Below, in pieces: positions 18,486-27,053 of a stretch of 64,000 nucleotides of DNA (position 1 is its first letter; the number at the start of each line of letters is the position of its first letter). The stretch is taken from the NCBI GenBank assembly GCA_965213765.1, contig OZ243926.1:4092001-4156000 (forward strand). Direction: 5' to 3'. The translations under genes and the position numbers were made by a program. The DNA is from JAJDXO01 sp965213765. GTDB taxonomy: Bacteria > Pseudomonadota > Alphaproteobacteria > Rhodospirillales > UBA2165. Under the pieces are notes generated by a model. It was not told the DNA's origin. It made no database searches and saw only the letters and a list, made by a program, of their open reading frames with translations.

Positions 18486-19328
18486 CTATTCGGCGGGCAG
18501 ATTGGTCAAAATCAGCAGGATGACGGCGCTCAGCGCGATGGGAACCGCCCCCAGCGCGGCGACGGTCAGTGGAAAGACCCCGCGGGACAGCAGCAGGGGC
18601 CGCTTGATGACTTTCACGGCCGCCGAATCGGCAAAGAACAGGAATACGAAGACGGCAAAAGCCGCGATCGACGCCGGCCACGCGTCGGCGAGCCGCAGCG
18701 CGAGCGCGAATATGCCCCCGGTCCCGGCGAGCAGCAGGGTGACGCCGGCGGGGTAGGAGAGCGGCGGCCACGACCATACCAGGAAGCCGGCGAGCGCCGC
18801 GGTCAAGGCGATCGCCAGTTCCCGTTCCACCGCCAAGCCGCCGACCCAAATCAGGATGATCATGCCGGTCCCGGCGGTGGTCAGCATCCCGGTGGCGACG
18901 GCCGGGGCGAGATTGCGGCGGCGCAGGCGAAGAACGGCGACGACCCAGACCGCGGCCGCAACGATGGAAACGACGCTGAAGCCGGGCTCGAGCCAGTACG
19001 CCAGCAGCAGCCCGAACAGGATCATGGCGGTCACCTGGTAGGCAATGGCCGGCCGGCCGGCCATGTCGGCGGCGGTGTCGAGAGCGATCCCGGTCAGCAG
19101 ACCGATGAGCATGGCATAGAGGGTGGCATCGCTGCCGGGGCCGGGCGGGAAGTCCGGTACCCCGAGACGGGTGGCCAGCGTCCACATGAACACCACCCCG
19201 ACGGCGGCGCCGGCCAGCGACTTGCCGATCCGGCCGCCGGCAATCCAGCGAATGAGTCCGGCGAAGATTCCGGTGGCCAGAAACGGAACCACCACCGAGC
19301 GGATGAGGACGGAATCGAAGAGGTCCAT
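18486..19328 (-). CDS. polytopic membrane protein of unknown function
   Basis: A 280-residue protein consisting almost entirely of hydrophobic helices (about nine) with short Arg-containing loops. I recognise no catalytic motif or transporter signature. The start at MDLFDSVL is supported by the onset of the first helix. It sits between the LysM protein and the diheme cytochrome on the same strand but with gaps of 29-170 bp, so membership of an operon is uncertain. Confidence 0.6.
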   Translation of the reverse strand: MDLFDSVLIRSVVVPFLATGIFAGLIRWIAGGRIGKSLAGAAVGVVFMWTLATRLGVPDFPPGPGSDATLYAMLIGLLTGIALDTAADMAGRPAIAYQVTAMILFGLLLAYWLEPGFSVVSIVAAAVWVVAVLRLRRRNLAPAVATGMLTTAGTGMIILIWVGGLAVERELAIALTAALAGFLVWSWPPLSYPAGVTLLLAGTGGIFALALRLADAWPASIAAFAVFVFLFFADSAAVKVIKRPLLLSRGVFPLTVAALGAVPIALSAVILLILTNLPAE

Positions 19329-19357
19329 GGGTGCGTGATACGCCGCGGCGTCCGGCC

Positions 19358-20248
19358 CTAGGGCTCGGGGAAGACCTGATGCGCGATGGCCGGGATGTTT
19401 TTCAGATAATCGGCGACCGCGGCCAGATCCCCGGGCGTCAGCTTGCTGGTGCCGTTTTTGACCACCTCCCACATCTCGCCATCCACTTCGCCGCCGAGGG
19501 GAGTCTCGCCCGAGCGCAGCAGTTCGGCGATCTCATCCCCGGTCCAGCCGCCGATCCCGGTCGTCCGGTGCGGGGTGATATTGGGAACCGGCTCGCCGTC
19601 GGGCCCGGCCTTGTTCCCGGACAGGTGCCGGCCGGCCTGCACCGCCCCCATGAAATTGCGGGGCGTATGGCACTCGCCGCAGTGACCGAGCGCCCGGACG
19701 AGGTAGGCCCCCCGGTTCCACGCGGCGCTCCGTCCGCTATCCGCCGCATAGGCGCCGGGCTCGAAAAACAGGAACTTCCACACGATCATCAGAAAGCGGA
19801 ACCGGAACGGAAATTTGATCTCGTGGGGCTTGTTGGGGGTTGCCGCCGCCGGCAGCGAGAAAATGTAGGCCTTCAGATCCCGCATATCGTCGTCGGTCAT
19901 CAAGGTGAATGACGGATAGGGGAACACCGGGTAGTAGTGGCCGCCGTCGGGGGAGATGCCGTCGCGCATGGCGCGGATGAAGTCGGCGTCCGACCAATCG
20001 CCGATGCCGTGCTCCTTGTCGGCCGTGATGTTGGGTCCGAAAAAGGTGCCGAACGGAGTTTCGAGGGTGCGGCCGCCGGCCAGCAGCCGTCCGTCGTTCT
20101 TGATGTCCGTATGACAGCCGGCGCAGCCCGCGGCGGCAAATATGTAGGCGCCGCGCTCCGCCGATTGGGCCGCGGCGGAACCGCTCCACAGGCCCGGCGG
20201 TCCCAGCGCCGCCAGCAGCATCAGCAGGAATTTCACCCGGCGAGACAT
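19358..20248 (-). CDS. periplasmic diheme cytochrome c, dehydrogenase electron-transfer type
   Basis: A 296-residue exported protein with a signal peptide (about 1-27) and two class I heme sites: C42-A-G-C45-H46 and C190-G-E-C193-H194. The spacing and the GxxLxTPFGTFFGPNITAD-type segment resemble the cytochrome subunits of gluconate/alcohol/aldehyde dehydrogenases, which pass electrons to the respiratory chain. No dehydrogenase gene is adjacent, so the donor is unknown. Confidence 0.88.
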   Translation of the reverse strand: MSRRVKFLLMLLAALGPPGLWSGSAAAQSAERGAYIFAAAGCAGCHTDIKNDGRLLAGGRTLETPFGTFFGPNITADKEHGIGDWSDADFIRAMRDGISPDGGHYYPVFPYPSFTLMTDDDMRDLKAYIFSLPAAATPNKPHEIKFPFRFRFLMIVWKFLFFEPGAYAADSGRSAAWNRGAYLVRALGHCGECHTPRNFMGAVQAGRHLSGNKAGPDGEPVPNITPHRTTGIGGWTGDEIAELLRSGETPLGGEVDGEMWEVVKNGTSKLTPGDLAAVADYLKNIPAIAHQVFPEP

Positions 20249-20354
20249 GATCTCAGGATATAGGCGCTTCCAGGCGGCCTGAAAAGCGGATTCGCCCGGC
20301 CCGGCCCGGGCACCGATGGCCTGCCCCCGAACGCACGGCTCCGGGCGGATACCG

Positions 20355-20381
20355 AAAGGCCGGCTTCCGGAGCCGGCCTTT
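20355..20381 (-). terminator. hairpin terminator downstream of the cytochrome c' gene
   Basis: A perfect 11-bp stem, AAAGGCCGGCT (20355-20365) and its complement (20371-20381), with a 5-nt loop. It lies 38 bases beyond the stop of the minus-strand cytochrome c' gene and is followed in that direction by a short T-rich stretch. Confidence 0.65.
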
Positions 20382-20419
20382 CCTTGTCCCGGCCTTGTCC
20401 CGGTCAGGAAACGGGTGCG

Positions 20420-20878
20420 TTAGGATTTCGGCGCCCTGTAGAGCCGGTGGCAGGCGCCGCAGGTGCCGCCGACGTTCCTGGCCGCCGCCTTCACCGCGTC
20501 GAGGTCGGTGCCCTTGGCCGCCGCGTCGAGGGCCTGGGCCGCGTCCTTGAGAGCCGCCAGCTTGACCTTGAAGTCGGCCATGTTTTGCCAGATTTCGGGC
20601 TTGGAACGGGTGGGCGGACCGCCGGAACCTTCGGGAAACAGGGATTCGAGGCGCGCCGCCGCGCCGGCAATCGCCGCCGCCGGGCCGCGGGCGTCTTCTA
20701 CCGATGCCGCCTGGCCGACCCGCCGGAGCGAGCCGCCGAGGGTCTTCATGGCTGTGGACCGGGCATCGATGACGCCGCCCTGGGCGTTGGCCGCCCCGGT
20801 GCCGGGCGGGGTGATGGAGGACGCCGCGATCATCGCGGCCGCCGCGACCCCGGCAAAAATCAAATAACGAAACTGCAT
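20420..20878 (-). CDS. cytochrome c'
   Basis: A 152-residue exported four-helix-bundle cytochrome. The signal peptide covers about residues 1-32. The single heme site C140-G-A-C143-H144-R lies near the C-terminus, where cytochromes c' have it, and Met44 in RSTAMKTLGG would sit near the position that packs on the open heme face. Cytochromes c' bind NO and CO and protect against nitrosative stress. The ATG at 20876-20878 is preferred since the signal peptide begins there. Confidence 0.9.
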   Translation of the reverse strand: MQFRYLIFAGVAAAAMIAASSITPPGTGAANAQGGVIDARSTAMKTLGGSLRRVGQAASVEDARGPAAAIAGAAARLESLFPEGSGGPPTRSKPEIWQNMADFKVKLAALKDAAQALDAAAKGTDLDAVKAAARNVGGTCGACHRLYRAPKS

Positions 20879-20986
20879 GAACCGGTCTCCCTTCGAGTTC
20901 GATCCGTTCCCAACGCGAAACAACGCAACGACTATAAGAGGTCGGCACCGACGCCCCTAGTCTTATTGCCTGCTTCTTACGCGGAT

Positions 20987-21160
20987 TTCACCACGGAGCG
21001 CACCGAGGACACGGAGGAGGGCTGAATTACCCTCACCCCAACCCTCTCCCAGAGGGAAAGGGAGTCGAGCCGAATCCCCTCGCCCCCTTCAGGGGGAGAG
21101 GGATGCGCGGGCTCGGCGGGCGGGAGCCCGACTTAGCCGGAGCCGGGTGAGGGGGGGCTG
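20987..21160. repeat. dispersed intergenic repeat: CACGGAG segment plus MITE-core CCCTCACCC/CCCTCTCCC
   Basis: TTCACCACGGAG..CACGGAGGAGG (20987-21020) is followed by CCCTCACCCC and CCCTCTCCC motifs and a GCCCGACTTAGCCGGAGCCGGGTGAGGG stretch with internal complementarity, the same core found inside the MITEs at 27054, 32743 and 41411. No terminal repeats are seen, so this is a solo core. The 350-bp region between the cytochrome c' gene and the LOG gene holds only this and the LOG promoter. Confidence 0.7.
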
Positions 21161-21228
21161 TGGTCCCTGCGGTCCCGGCGGTGAGCAAGCCCGCTGGAAC
21201 ACCGGGCCGGGCGTGGTAAACTGACCGG

Positions 21229-21813
21229 GTGAGAGACGTGACGAGCATAACCGTCTTCTGCGGCTCCAAGATGGGTTCCGATCCGGCTTACGCGGCGACC
21301 GCCGCGGCGCTGGGCCGCGAGACCGCCAGGCGCGATATCGCCCTGGTCTATGGCGGCGGGCGCCTGGGGCTGATGGGGACCGTCGCGGATGCGGCGGTCG
21401 AAGCGGGCGGCCGCGTGATCGGGGTGATCCCAAGGTTCCTCGCCAAGCTGGAGGTGGAGCATGACGGCCTCGCCGAGTTGCACCAGGTCGGGAGCATGCA
21501 CGAGCGCAAGAGCAAGATGTTCGAGCTCTCGGATGCGTCGGTGATCCTGCCGGGCGGCCTCGGCACCCTGGACGAGGCGATGGAGATCATCACCTGGAAG
21601 CAGCTCCAGGTGCACGCCAAGCCGGTGGTGGTGCTGAACGTGGCCGGCTACTGGGACCCCTTGAAGGCGCTTATCGGCTGGACCATCGAGAACGGCTTCG
21701 CCCACCCGAAGGTGCTCGACCTGTTCTCCGTCGTCGATACGGTCGACGAGGTGTTCCCGGCCATCGCCGCCGCCCCGGAGCCCGACATCGTGGTGCTCAA
21801 TAGCCATTTGTAG
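21229..21813 (+). CDS. LOG family protein (TIGR00730 Rossmann fold, nucleoside 5'-monophosphate phosphoribohydrolase)
   Basis: A 194-residue lysine-decarboxylase-like protein of the LOG family. YGGGRLGLMG (about 40-50) and LPGGLGTLDE (about 107-116, the PGGxGTxxE active site) are both intact. Such enzymes cleave cytokinin-type or ordinary nucleoside monophosphates to base and ribose 5-phosphate. Start codon choice lies between GTG at 21229 and GTG at 21238. It is bracketed by inverted copies of a dispersed repeat. Confidence 0.88.
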   Translation: MRDVTSITVFCGSKMGSDPAYAATAAALGRETARRDIALVYGGGRLGLMGTVADAAVEAGGRVIGVIPRFLAKLEVEHDGLAELHQVGSMHERKSKMFELSDASVILPGGLGTLDEAMEIITWKQLQVHAKPVVVLNVAGYWDPLKALIGWTIENGFAHPKVLDLFSVVDTVDEVFPAIAAAPEPDIVVLNSHL

Positions 21814-21882
21814 GGACTCCCGTGTCCCCCGCCCCCTGCCTATATAAGGGCCGCCTTCCACCAAAATCTGGCGACGCGACAC

Positions 21883-22404
21883 ATGGGTTCTTTTATGACG
21901 ACCGACATTTTCGACGACACGGCTTCACCCCTCACCAATATGACCACCGACAATTCCGGCGACATTTACGGTGCCCCGTCCGGCGACGCCGCCTCGCCCC
22001 TCACCAAGAGGGCGGAGGCCTTTTGCGCGGCCTATGCCCGCCGTCCCCACGGGGCGGACGCTGCCCGGGAAGCGGGCTATGGCGACGCCGATCCCGCCCG
22101 GCAGGCTTCGCGGCTGCTGATCCGGCCGCAAATTCTCGCCCGCATTGCCGAGCTTTCGGGCCATCCCGCCGACCTGCGGGCCGAACTGGCCGGCGGCCTG
22201 ATTGGCAAGCTGGCGCCGGTTTATGACGCGGCGCTCGCCGCCGGCGATCTGGACACGGTGCTGCAGACCGTCGAGCTCCAGGCCCGGATTTTGGGTCTGG
22301 TGCATGGCGGCGCGACCATCCGCCCGCGGAGCGGCGGGAGCGCGCCGCAAGCGGCGGGCGGCGACGGGCTGTCCCAGGAGGAGTTCCTGGACGGCCTGGA
22401 TTGA
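21883..22404 (+). CDS. phage terminase small-subunit-like protein, solitary
   Basis: A 173-residue protein whose residues 40-95 (LTKRAEAFCAAYARRPHGAD through AAREAGYGDADPARQASRLL … ILARIAEL) follow the Terminase_2 helix-turn-helix pattern: a Lys-x-x-x-Phe start, an AGY turn, and a rLL..P.I...I helix. In phages this domain recognises the packaging site. No large terminase or other phage gene is nearby, so it is a domesticated or stranded copy. Two starts (21883 and 21898) are possible. Confidence 0.65.
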   Translation: MGSFMTTDIFDDTASPLTNMTTDNSGDIYGAPSGDAASPLTKRAEAFCAAYARRPHGADAAREAGYGDADPARQASRLLIRPQILARIAELSGHPADLRAELAGGLIGKLAPVYDAALAAGDLDTVLQTVELQARILGLVHGGATIRPRSGGSAPQAAGGDGLSQEEFLDGLD

Positions 22405-22430
22405 ATTGTTCGCCTGGAGAGCACACCGAG

Positions 22431-22612
22431 GCCCCCCCTCACCCAGCTTCGGCTATGTCGGGCTCCCGCCCGCCAAGCCTGCGCATCCCTCTCCCCCATG
22501 ATTGGGGGAGAGGGAATAATTTCCCCCTCTCCCTCTGGGTGAGGGTCGGGGTGAGGGTGATTCAGTCCTCCTCCGAGCACTCCGTGCGCTCCATGTCCTC
22601 CGTGGCGAAACG
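22431..22612. repeat. dispersed intergenic repeat, inverted copy of the 20987 element
   Basis: CCCCCCTCACCCAGCTTCGG … CCCTCTCCC and GGTGAGGG motifs run to about 22560 and are followed by an inverted version of the CACGGAG segment (CCTCCTCCGAGCACTCCGTG … CCTCCGTGGCGAAA). With the element at 20987 it forms an inverted pair flanking the LOG and terminase-like genes. The intergenic stretch 22405-22901 holds only this and the two repeats listed next. Confidence 0.7.
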
Positions 22613-22618
22613 ACCGAA

Positions 22619-22670
22619 TTGGAATTTAAGCAAGTCATCAAATGTCCATTAATGTCCATGAATGTCCATT
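22619..22670. repeat. 52-bp dispersed repeat, copy 1 (contains ATGTCCAT tandem units)
   Basis: The segment from TTGGAATTTAAGCAAGTCAT to the third ATGTCCATT unit (22619-22670) is identical over 52 bp, in inverted orientation, to 37871-37922. Three ~10-bp units (AATGTCCATT/G) are arranged in tandem inside it. Confidence 0.9.
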
Positions 22671-22761
22671 GCAGCCCGCGCGGAACGCCGTGTTGGGATT
22701 TGGGGCTTGGAATTTAAAGCGAACGTGTTCATCTGATTCGCCTGGCGCTTCCCGCGGGGCC

Positions 22762-22797
22762 GGCCATGGGGTTGGCCATGGGGTTGGCCAAGGGGTC
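22762..22797. repeat. 12-bp tandem repeat GGCCATGGGGTT, three units
   Basis: Two identical units GGCCATGGGGTT (22762-22785) and a third, GGCCAAGGGGTC (22786-22797), lie about 100 bp upstream of the isocitrate dehydrogenase start. No function is evident. Confidence 0.75.
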
Positions 22798-22901
22798 GGC
22801 TTGCCCAATTGGGCCGGGCTGACTAAAAAGGGCCGCCCGGAACCAAGGTGTTCCGGCGCCGGACACAGGGATATCCAGGGACGCCAGGGAAAATTGACAA
22901 A

Positions 22902-25151
22902 ATGAGCGACGGCAAGAACGGCAGGCCCGCCGCCGGGCCCGACATTATCTACACCAAGGTGGACGAAGCGCCCGAATTGGCAAGTGCGTCGTTCCTGCCC
23001 ATCATCAGGGCGTTCACCCGGCCGGCCGGCATCTCCGTCGGCACCAAGGATATCTCGCTGGCCGGCCGCATCCTCGCCAATTTCCCGGATCACCTGTCCG
23101 GCAACCAGAAGCGGCCGGATGACCTGTCCGAGCTCGGCGAGCTGGTCAAGGAGCCGGGCGCCAACGTCATCAAACTGCCCAACATTTCGGCCTCCGTCCC
23201 GCAGATCAACGCGGCGGTGAAGGAGCTGCAGGATCAGGGCTACACGGTGCCCGCGTATCCCGACGAGGTCTCATCCGATGAAGACCGGGCGGTGCTGGCC
23301 GCCTTCGACAAGGTCAAGGGATCGGCGGTGAACCCGGTGTTGCGCGAAGGCAATTCGGACCGCCGGGCGCCCAAGGCGGTCAAGGAGTATGCCAGGAAGA
23401 ACCCGCACCGGATGGGCAAGTGGACCAAGGATTCCAAGACCCACGTCTCGACCATGGGCCGGGAGGACTTCTTCACCAATGAGAAGGCGTTGACCATCGC
23501 CGCCAACCAGGCGGGCGATGCGCGGATCGAGTTCGTCGGCACGGACGGGACGGTCACCGAGCTCAAGGGGGCGACGCCCATCCTGGCCGGCGACGTGGTC
23601 GATGCCACGATGATGAGCGCCAAGGCGCTGTCGCTGTTTTTCGAGCGCCAGATCGCCGATGCCGAGAACCGCGGGGTGCTGTTCTCGGTTCACCTGAAGG
23701 CGACCATGATGAAGGTCTCGGACCCGATCATCTTCGGCCACGCGGTGACGGCCTATCTGAAACCGCTCTTCGACCGCCACGGCGCGGTTCTCGAAGAAGC
23801 CGGCGTTATCCCCGACAACGGAATCGGCGAACTCGCCGAAAAGATCGCCGGACTGCCCGACGGCGTCCGCGCCGATGTCGAACGGGATTTCAACGCCTGC
23901 ATGGAAACCCGCCAGCCCATGTATATGGTCAACTCGGACAAGGGCATCTCCAACCTCCATGTGCCCTCCGACGTGATCATCGATGCGTCCATGCCGGCGC
24001 TGATCCGGGGCGGCGGCAAGGGCTGGGGGCCCGACGGGGAGGAACATGACACCAAGTGCGTCATCCCGGATTCGTCCTATGCCGGGGTTTATTCGGCGAC
24101 CATCGATTTCTGCAAGGAAAACGGCGCCTTCGATCCGGCCACCATGGGCTCCATTCCGAATGTCGGACTGATGGCCCAGAAGGCGGAGGAGTACGGCTCC
24201 CACCCGCAGACCTTCAAGGCGCCGGCCGGCGGCGCCATCCGGCTGGTCGATGCGGGCGGCGACACCCTGATCGAACACCGCGTGGAGGAGGGCGACATCT
24301 GGCGCGCCGCCATTACCCGCGATGCGCCGGTGCGGGACTGGGTGAAGCTCGCCGTGACGCGGGCCCGGGCCACCGGGGTCCCGGCGGTGTTCTGGCTCGA
24401 CAAGGACCGGGCCCATGACGCCGAGTTGATCGGGAAGGTGGAGGTCTATTTGAAGGACCACGACACCAAGGGCCTCAACATCCGCATCATGCGGCCCGTC
24501 GACGCCACCAAGTATTCGCTCACCCGGATGAAGAACGGCGACGACACGATCTCGGTCACCGGCAATGTGCTTCGCGATTACCTCACCGACCTGTTCCCCA
24601 TCCTCGAGCTCGGCACCTCGGCCAAGATGCTCTCCGTCGTGCCGCTGATGAACGGCGGCGGGCTGTTCGAGACCGGTGCCGGCGGATCGGCCCCCAAGCA
24701 CGTTCAGCAGATGCAGGAGGAGGGGCACCTCCGATGGGATTCCCTGGGCGAGTTTTGCGCGCTGGGCGCGTCGCTGGAACACCTCGCCCAGGCCAAGTCC
24801 AATCCCAAGGCCCAGGTCTTGGCCGATGCCTTGGATACCGCCATCGGGAGGCTGTTGGACGGGAACAAGTCGCCGAGCCGCAAGGTCAATGAGATCGATA
24901 ACCGGGGCAGCCACTTCTATATCGCCCTCTACTGGGCGGAAGCGCTGGCGGCCCAGGACGCGGACGGGGATCTGAAGGCCCACTTCACCCCCATCGCCGA
25001 GGCGCTGGCCGGCAACGAGGACAAGATCAACAACGAGCTGCTGGCGGCGCAGGGCAAGCCCGTCGATCTGGGCGGATACTACCATGCGCCTCAGGACATG
25101 GTGGACGCCGCCATGCGGCCCAGCGCGACATTGAACGGCATCATCGGTTAG
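22902..25151 (+). CDS. icd: monomeric NADP-dependent isocitrate dehydrogenase
   Basis: A 749-residue enzyme of the large monomeric IDH family, which oxidatively decarboxylates isocitrate to 2-oxoglutarate with NADP+. Family landmarks include the N-terminal segment DIIYTKVDEAPELAS, the NPVLREGNSDRRAP substrate loop (about residues 145-160), the KTHVSTM and DFFTNEKALT stretches and the GGLFETGAGGSAPKH segment near residue 600. The ATG at 22902 follows an AGGGA ribosome site and matches the family start. The window also holds a relic of the unrelated-length dimeric IDH at 32107, implying replacement. Confidence 0.97.
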   Translation: MSDGKNGRPAAGPDIIYTKVDEAPELASASFLPIIRAFTRPAGISVGTKDISLAGRILANFPDHLSGNQKRPDDLSELGELVKEPGANVIKLPNISASVPQINAAVKELQDQGYTVPAYPDEVSSDEDRAVLAAFDKVKGSAVNPVLREGNSDRRAPKAVKEYARKNPHRMGKWTKDSKTHVSTMGREDFFTNEKALTIAANQAGDARIEFVGTDGTVTELKGATPILAGDVVDATMMSAKALSLFFERQIADAENRGVLFSVHLKATMMKVSDPIIFGHAVTAYLKPLFDRHGAVLEEAGVIPDNGIGELAEKIAGLPDGVRADVERDFNACMETRQPMYMVNSDKGISNLHVPSDVIIDASMPALIRGGGKGWGPDGEEHDTKCVIPDSSYAGVYSATIDFCKENGAFDPATMGSIPNVGLMAQKAEEYGSHPQTFKAPAGGAIRLVDAGGDTLIEHRVEEGDIWRAAITRDAPVRDWVKLAVTRARATGVPAVFWLDKDRAHDAELIGKVEVYLKDHDTKGLNIRIMRPVDATKYSLTRMKNGDDTISVTGNVLRDYLTDLFPILELGTSAKMLSVVPLMNGGGLFETGAGGSAPKHVQQMQEEGHLRWDSLGEFCALGASLEHLAQAKSNPKAQVLADALDTAIGRLLDGNKSPSRKVNEIDNRGSHFYIALYWAEALAAQDADGDLKAHFTPIAEALAGNEDKINNELLAAQGKPVDLGGYYHAPQDMVDAAMRPSATLNGIIG

Positions 25152-25187
25152 GCGCGGCCGGATCTTTATCGAAACAGGGAGGTTTAC

Positions 25188-25688
25188 ATGGCCGGGTTCA
25201 TTCTCAGCAGCAGCGCCTTCGCCGACGGCGAGTACCTGGCGCTCGAGCAGGCGGTCAACGAGGAAGCCGGCTTCGGCTGCGCCGGCGGCAACGTCTCGCC
25301 GCAGCTGTCCTGGACCGACCCGCCGGCGGGCACCAAGTCCCTGGCGTTGACGATGTTCGACCCCGATGCGCCGACCGGGTCCGGGTTCTGGCATTGGCTG
25401 GCGCTCAACCTGCCGGCCGACCTCCGGGAGCTGCCGGCCGGGGCCGGAACGCCCGGCGGCGCCATGCCGGACGGCAGCGTCCAGGCGCGGAACGATTACG
25501 GCTTCGTCGGATATGGCGGCCCGTGTCCGCCCCAGGGCGATCATCCGCACCGCTATCTGTTCACCCTCTACGCGGTGAGCGAGGAAGCGCTGCCGGTGAC
25601 CGAGGAGACGCCGTGCGCGGTGATGGGCTTCCAGCTCAACTTCAACCACGTGGCCAAAGCGACCCTGATGGGTTTCTGCAAACGCTAG
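25188..25688 (+). CDS. YbhB/YbcL family (PEBP, Raf-kinase-inhibitor-like) protein
   Basis: A 166-residue phosphatidylethanolamine-binding-protein fold. The conserved ligand-site segments FDPDAPTGSGFWHWLALN and YGGPCPPQGDHPHRYLFTLYAV are both complete. The role of bacterial members is unknown. A strong AGGGAGG ribosome site precedes the ATG. The stop codon TAG is completed by the first base of the IS5-family insertion: its TA is the target duplication, and the other end suggests that the original stop was TAA, so the insertion left the protein unchanged. Confidence 0.92.
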   Translation: MAGFILSSSAFADGEYLALEQAVNEEAGFGCAGGNVSPQLSWTDPPAGTKSLALTMFDPDAPTGSGFWHWLALNLPADLRELPAGAGTPGGAMPDGSVQARNDYGFVGYGGPCPPQGDHPHRYLFTLYAVSEEALPVTEETPCAVMGFQLNFNHVAKATLMGFCKR

Positions 25689-27005
25689 CAGGCTGCTGAA
25701 AAACCCACTGGCGCGATTCCCGGTATCGTGATTCTCTGCCCCTGGGTTGATCGGTGCTGGAGGTTGTGATGCGGGGCGAGGACGAACGCGGCGAGGGTCT
25801 GTTCAGCTACGTGGACTTGGAGGCTCGGGTACCTGCGGATCATCCGCTGCGGTCGATCCGGGTTCTGGTGGACGAGGCCCTGGCGGCGTTGTCGGGAGAT
25901 TTTGCGGTTCTGTATTCGACGACCGGGCGGCCGTCGATCGCGCCGGAGAAGCTGTTGCGGGCGCTTCTGTTACAGGCCTTCTACACCATCCGCTCGGAGC
26001 GCCAGTTGATGGAGCAGCTGGACTACAACCTGTTGTTCCGCTGGTTCGTCGGTCTGTCGATGGACGCGCCGGTGTGGGACGCCACGACCTATTCGAAGAA
26101 CCGCGACCGGTTGGTTGCGGGGGATGTGGCGGCGCGCTTTCTTCAAGCGGTGCTGCGCGGCGCGCGGGTACGCCGTCTTTTGTCGGACGAGCACTTCTCG
26201 GTCGACGGCACGCTGATCGAGGCGTGGGCGTCGATGAAGAGCTTCCGCCGCAAGGATGACGGCGGCGACCCGCCTGCCGGGCGCAACGCGGAGCGTGACT
26301 TCCGCGGCGAGCGGCGCTCGAACGCGACCCATGCGTCCACCACCGATGCCGATGCCCGGCTGTTCCGCAAGGGCGAGGGGCAGTCGAGCCGGCTGTGCTT
26401 CATGGGCCATCTGTTGATGGAGAACCGCAATGCGCTGATTGTCGATGCGGCGCTGACCCGGGCCAGTGGCACCGCCGAGCGGGAGGCGGCGCTGGCCATG
26501 CTGGGGCGCCGCAAGAAAGCGCGGCGGGTCACGCTGGGCGCCGACAAGGCCTATGACGTGGCCGAGTTCGTGGACGCGTTGCGCGACGGCGCCGTCACCC
26601 CTCATATTGCCGTCGACGGCCATGTCAGGAAGACCGGCAAGCCGCGCAAGACCCGGGTCGACCGACGCACCACCCGGCATCCGGGCTACGCCGCCAGCCA
26701 GCGCCTGCGCAAGCGCATCGAGGAGGGGTTCGGCTGGATCAAGACCACCGGCGGGCTGGCCAAGACCCGGCATCGTGGGCTCGACCGGGTGGGCTGGATG
26801 TTCACATTCACCGCCGCCGCCTACAACCTGGTCAGGCTGCCCAAACTCCTCGCCGAGGCGCCGACATGATGCCCGGGAACCGCGCAATAGGCCCCCAGAC
26901 CCGCCGCGAGCGGGTCCCGAACCCCAACCCCCGCCGCCCATAACCAGAGAAAACCGACCGAACTCATCAAACCGGCCGCGCGTGGCGAGTTTTTCAGCAG
27001 CCTGC
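25688..27005 (+). mobile_element. complete IS5-family insertion sequence, ~1.32 kb
   Basis: Ends carry a 17-bp perfect terminal inverted repeat GCAGGCTGCTGAAAAAC (25688-25704 and complement at 26989-27005), extending imperfectly further in. It is flanked by TA duplications (25686-25687, 27006-27007) within a CTA(A/G) context. A single intact transposase occupies most of it. Confidence 0.88.
25769..26869 (+). CDS. IS5-family DDE transposase, intact
   Basis: A 366-residue transposase. The N-terminal region (LFSYVDLEARVPADHPLRSI, then TGRPSIAPEKLLRALLLQ) is typical of this IS5 subgroup. The DDE residues fall in FSVDGTLIEAW, LGADKAYDVAEF and RKRIEEGFGWIKTTGG. A GGAGG ribosome site six bases before ATG 25769 decides the start. 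No frameshift or internal stop, so it may be active. Confidence 0.93.
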   Translation: MRGEDERGEGLFSYVDLEARVPADHPLRSIRVLVDEALAALSGDFAVLYSTTGRPSIAPEKLLRALLLQAFYTIRSERQLMEQLDYNLLFRWFVGLSMDAPVWDATTYSKNRDRLVAGDVAARFLQAVLRGARVRRLLSDEHFSVDGTLIEAWASMKSFRRKDDGGDPPAGRNAERDFRGERRSNATHASTTDADARLFRKGEGQSSRLCFMGHLLMENRNALIVDAALTRASGTAEREAALAMLGRRKKARRVTLGADKAYDVAEFVDALRDGAVTPHIAVDGHVRKTGKPRKTRVDRRTTRHPGYAASQRLRKRIEEGFGWIKTTGGLAKTRHRGLDRVGWMFTFTAAAYNLVRLPKLLAEAPT

Positions 27006-27007
27006 TA

Positions 27008-27053
27008 AAGCGGTTTCGAGCCAAATGGTTCAATTTGGCCGGGAACCGCTCTA
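27008..27053. repeat. palindromic repeat of the CCAAATTG family, copy 2
   Basis: AGCGGTTTCGAGCCAAATGG (27008-27027) mirrors CAATTTGGCCGGGAACCGCT (27031-27050), with some mismatches. Before the IS5 insertion it would have followed the PEBP stop directly, the position of a terminator. Its outer CTAG was then hit by the MITE that starts at 27054. Confidence 0.75.
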
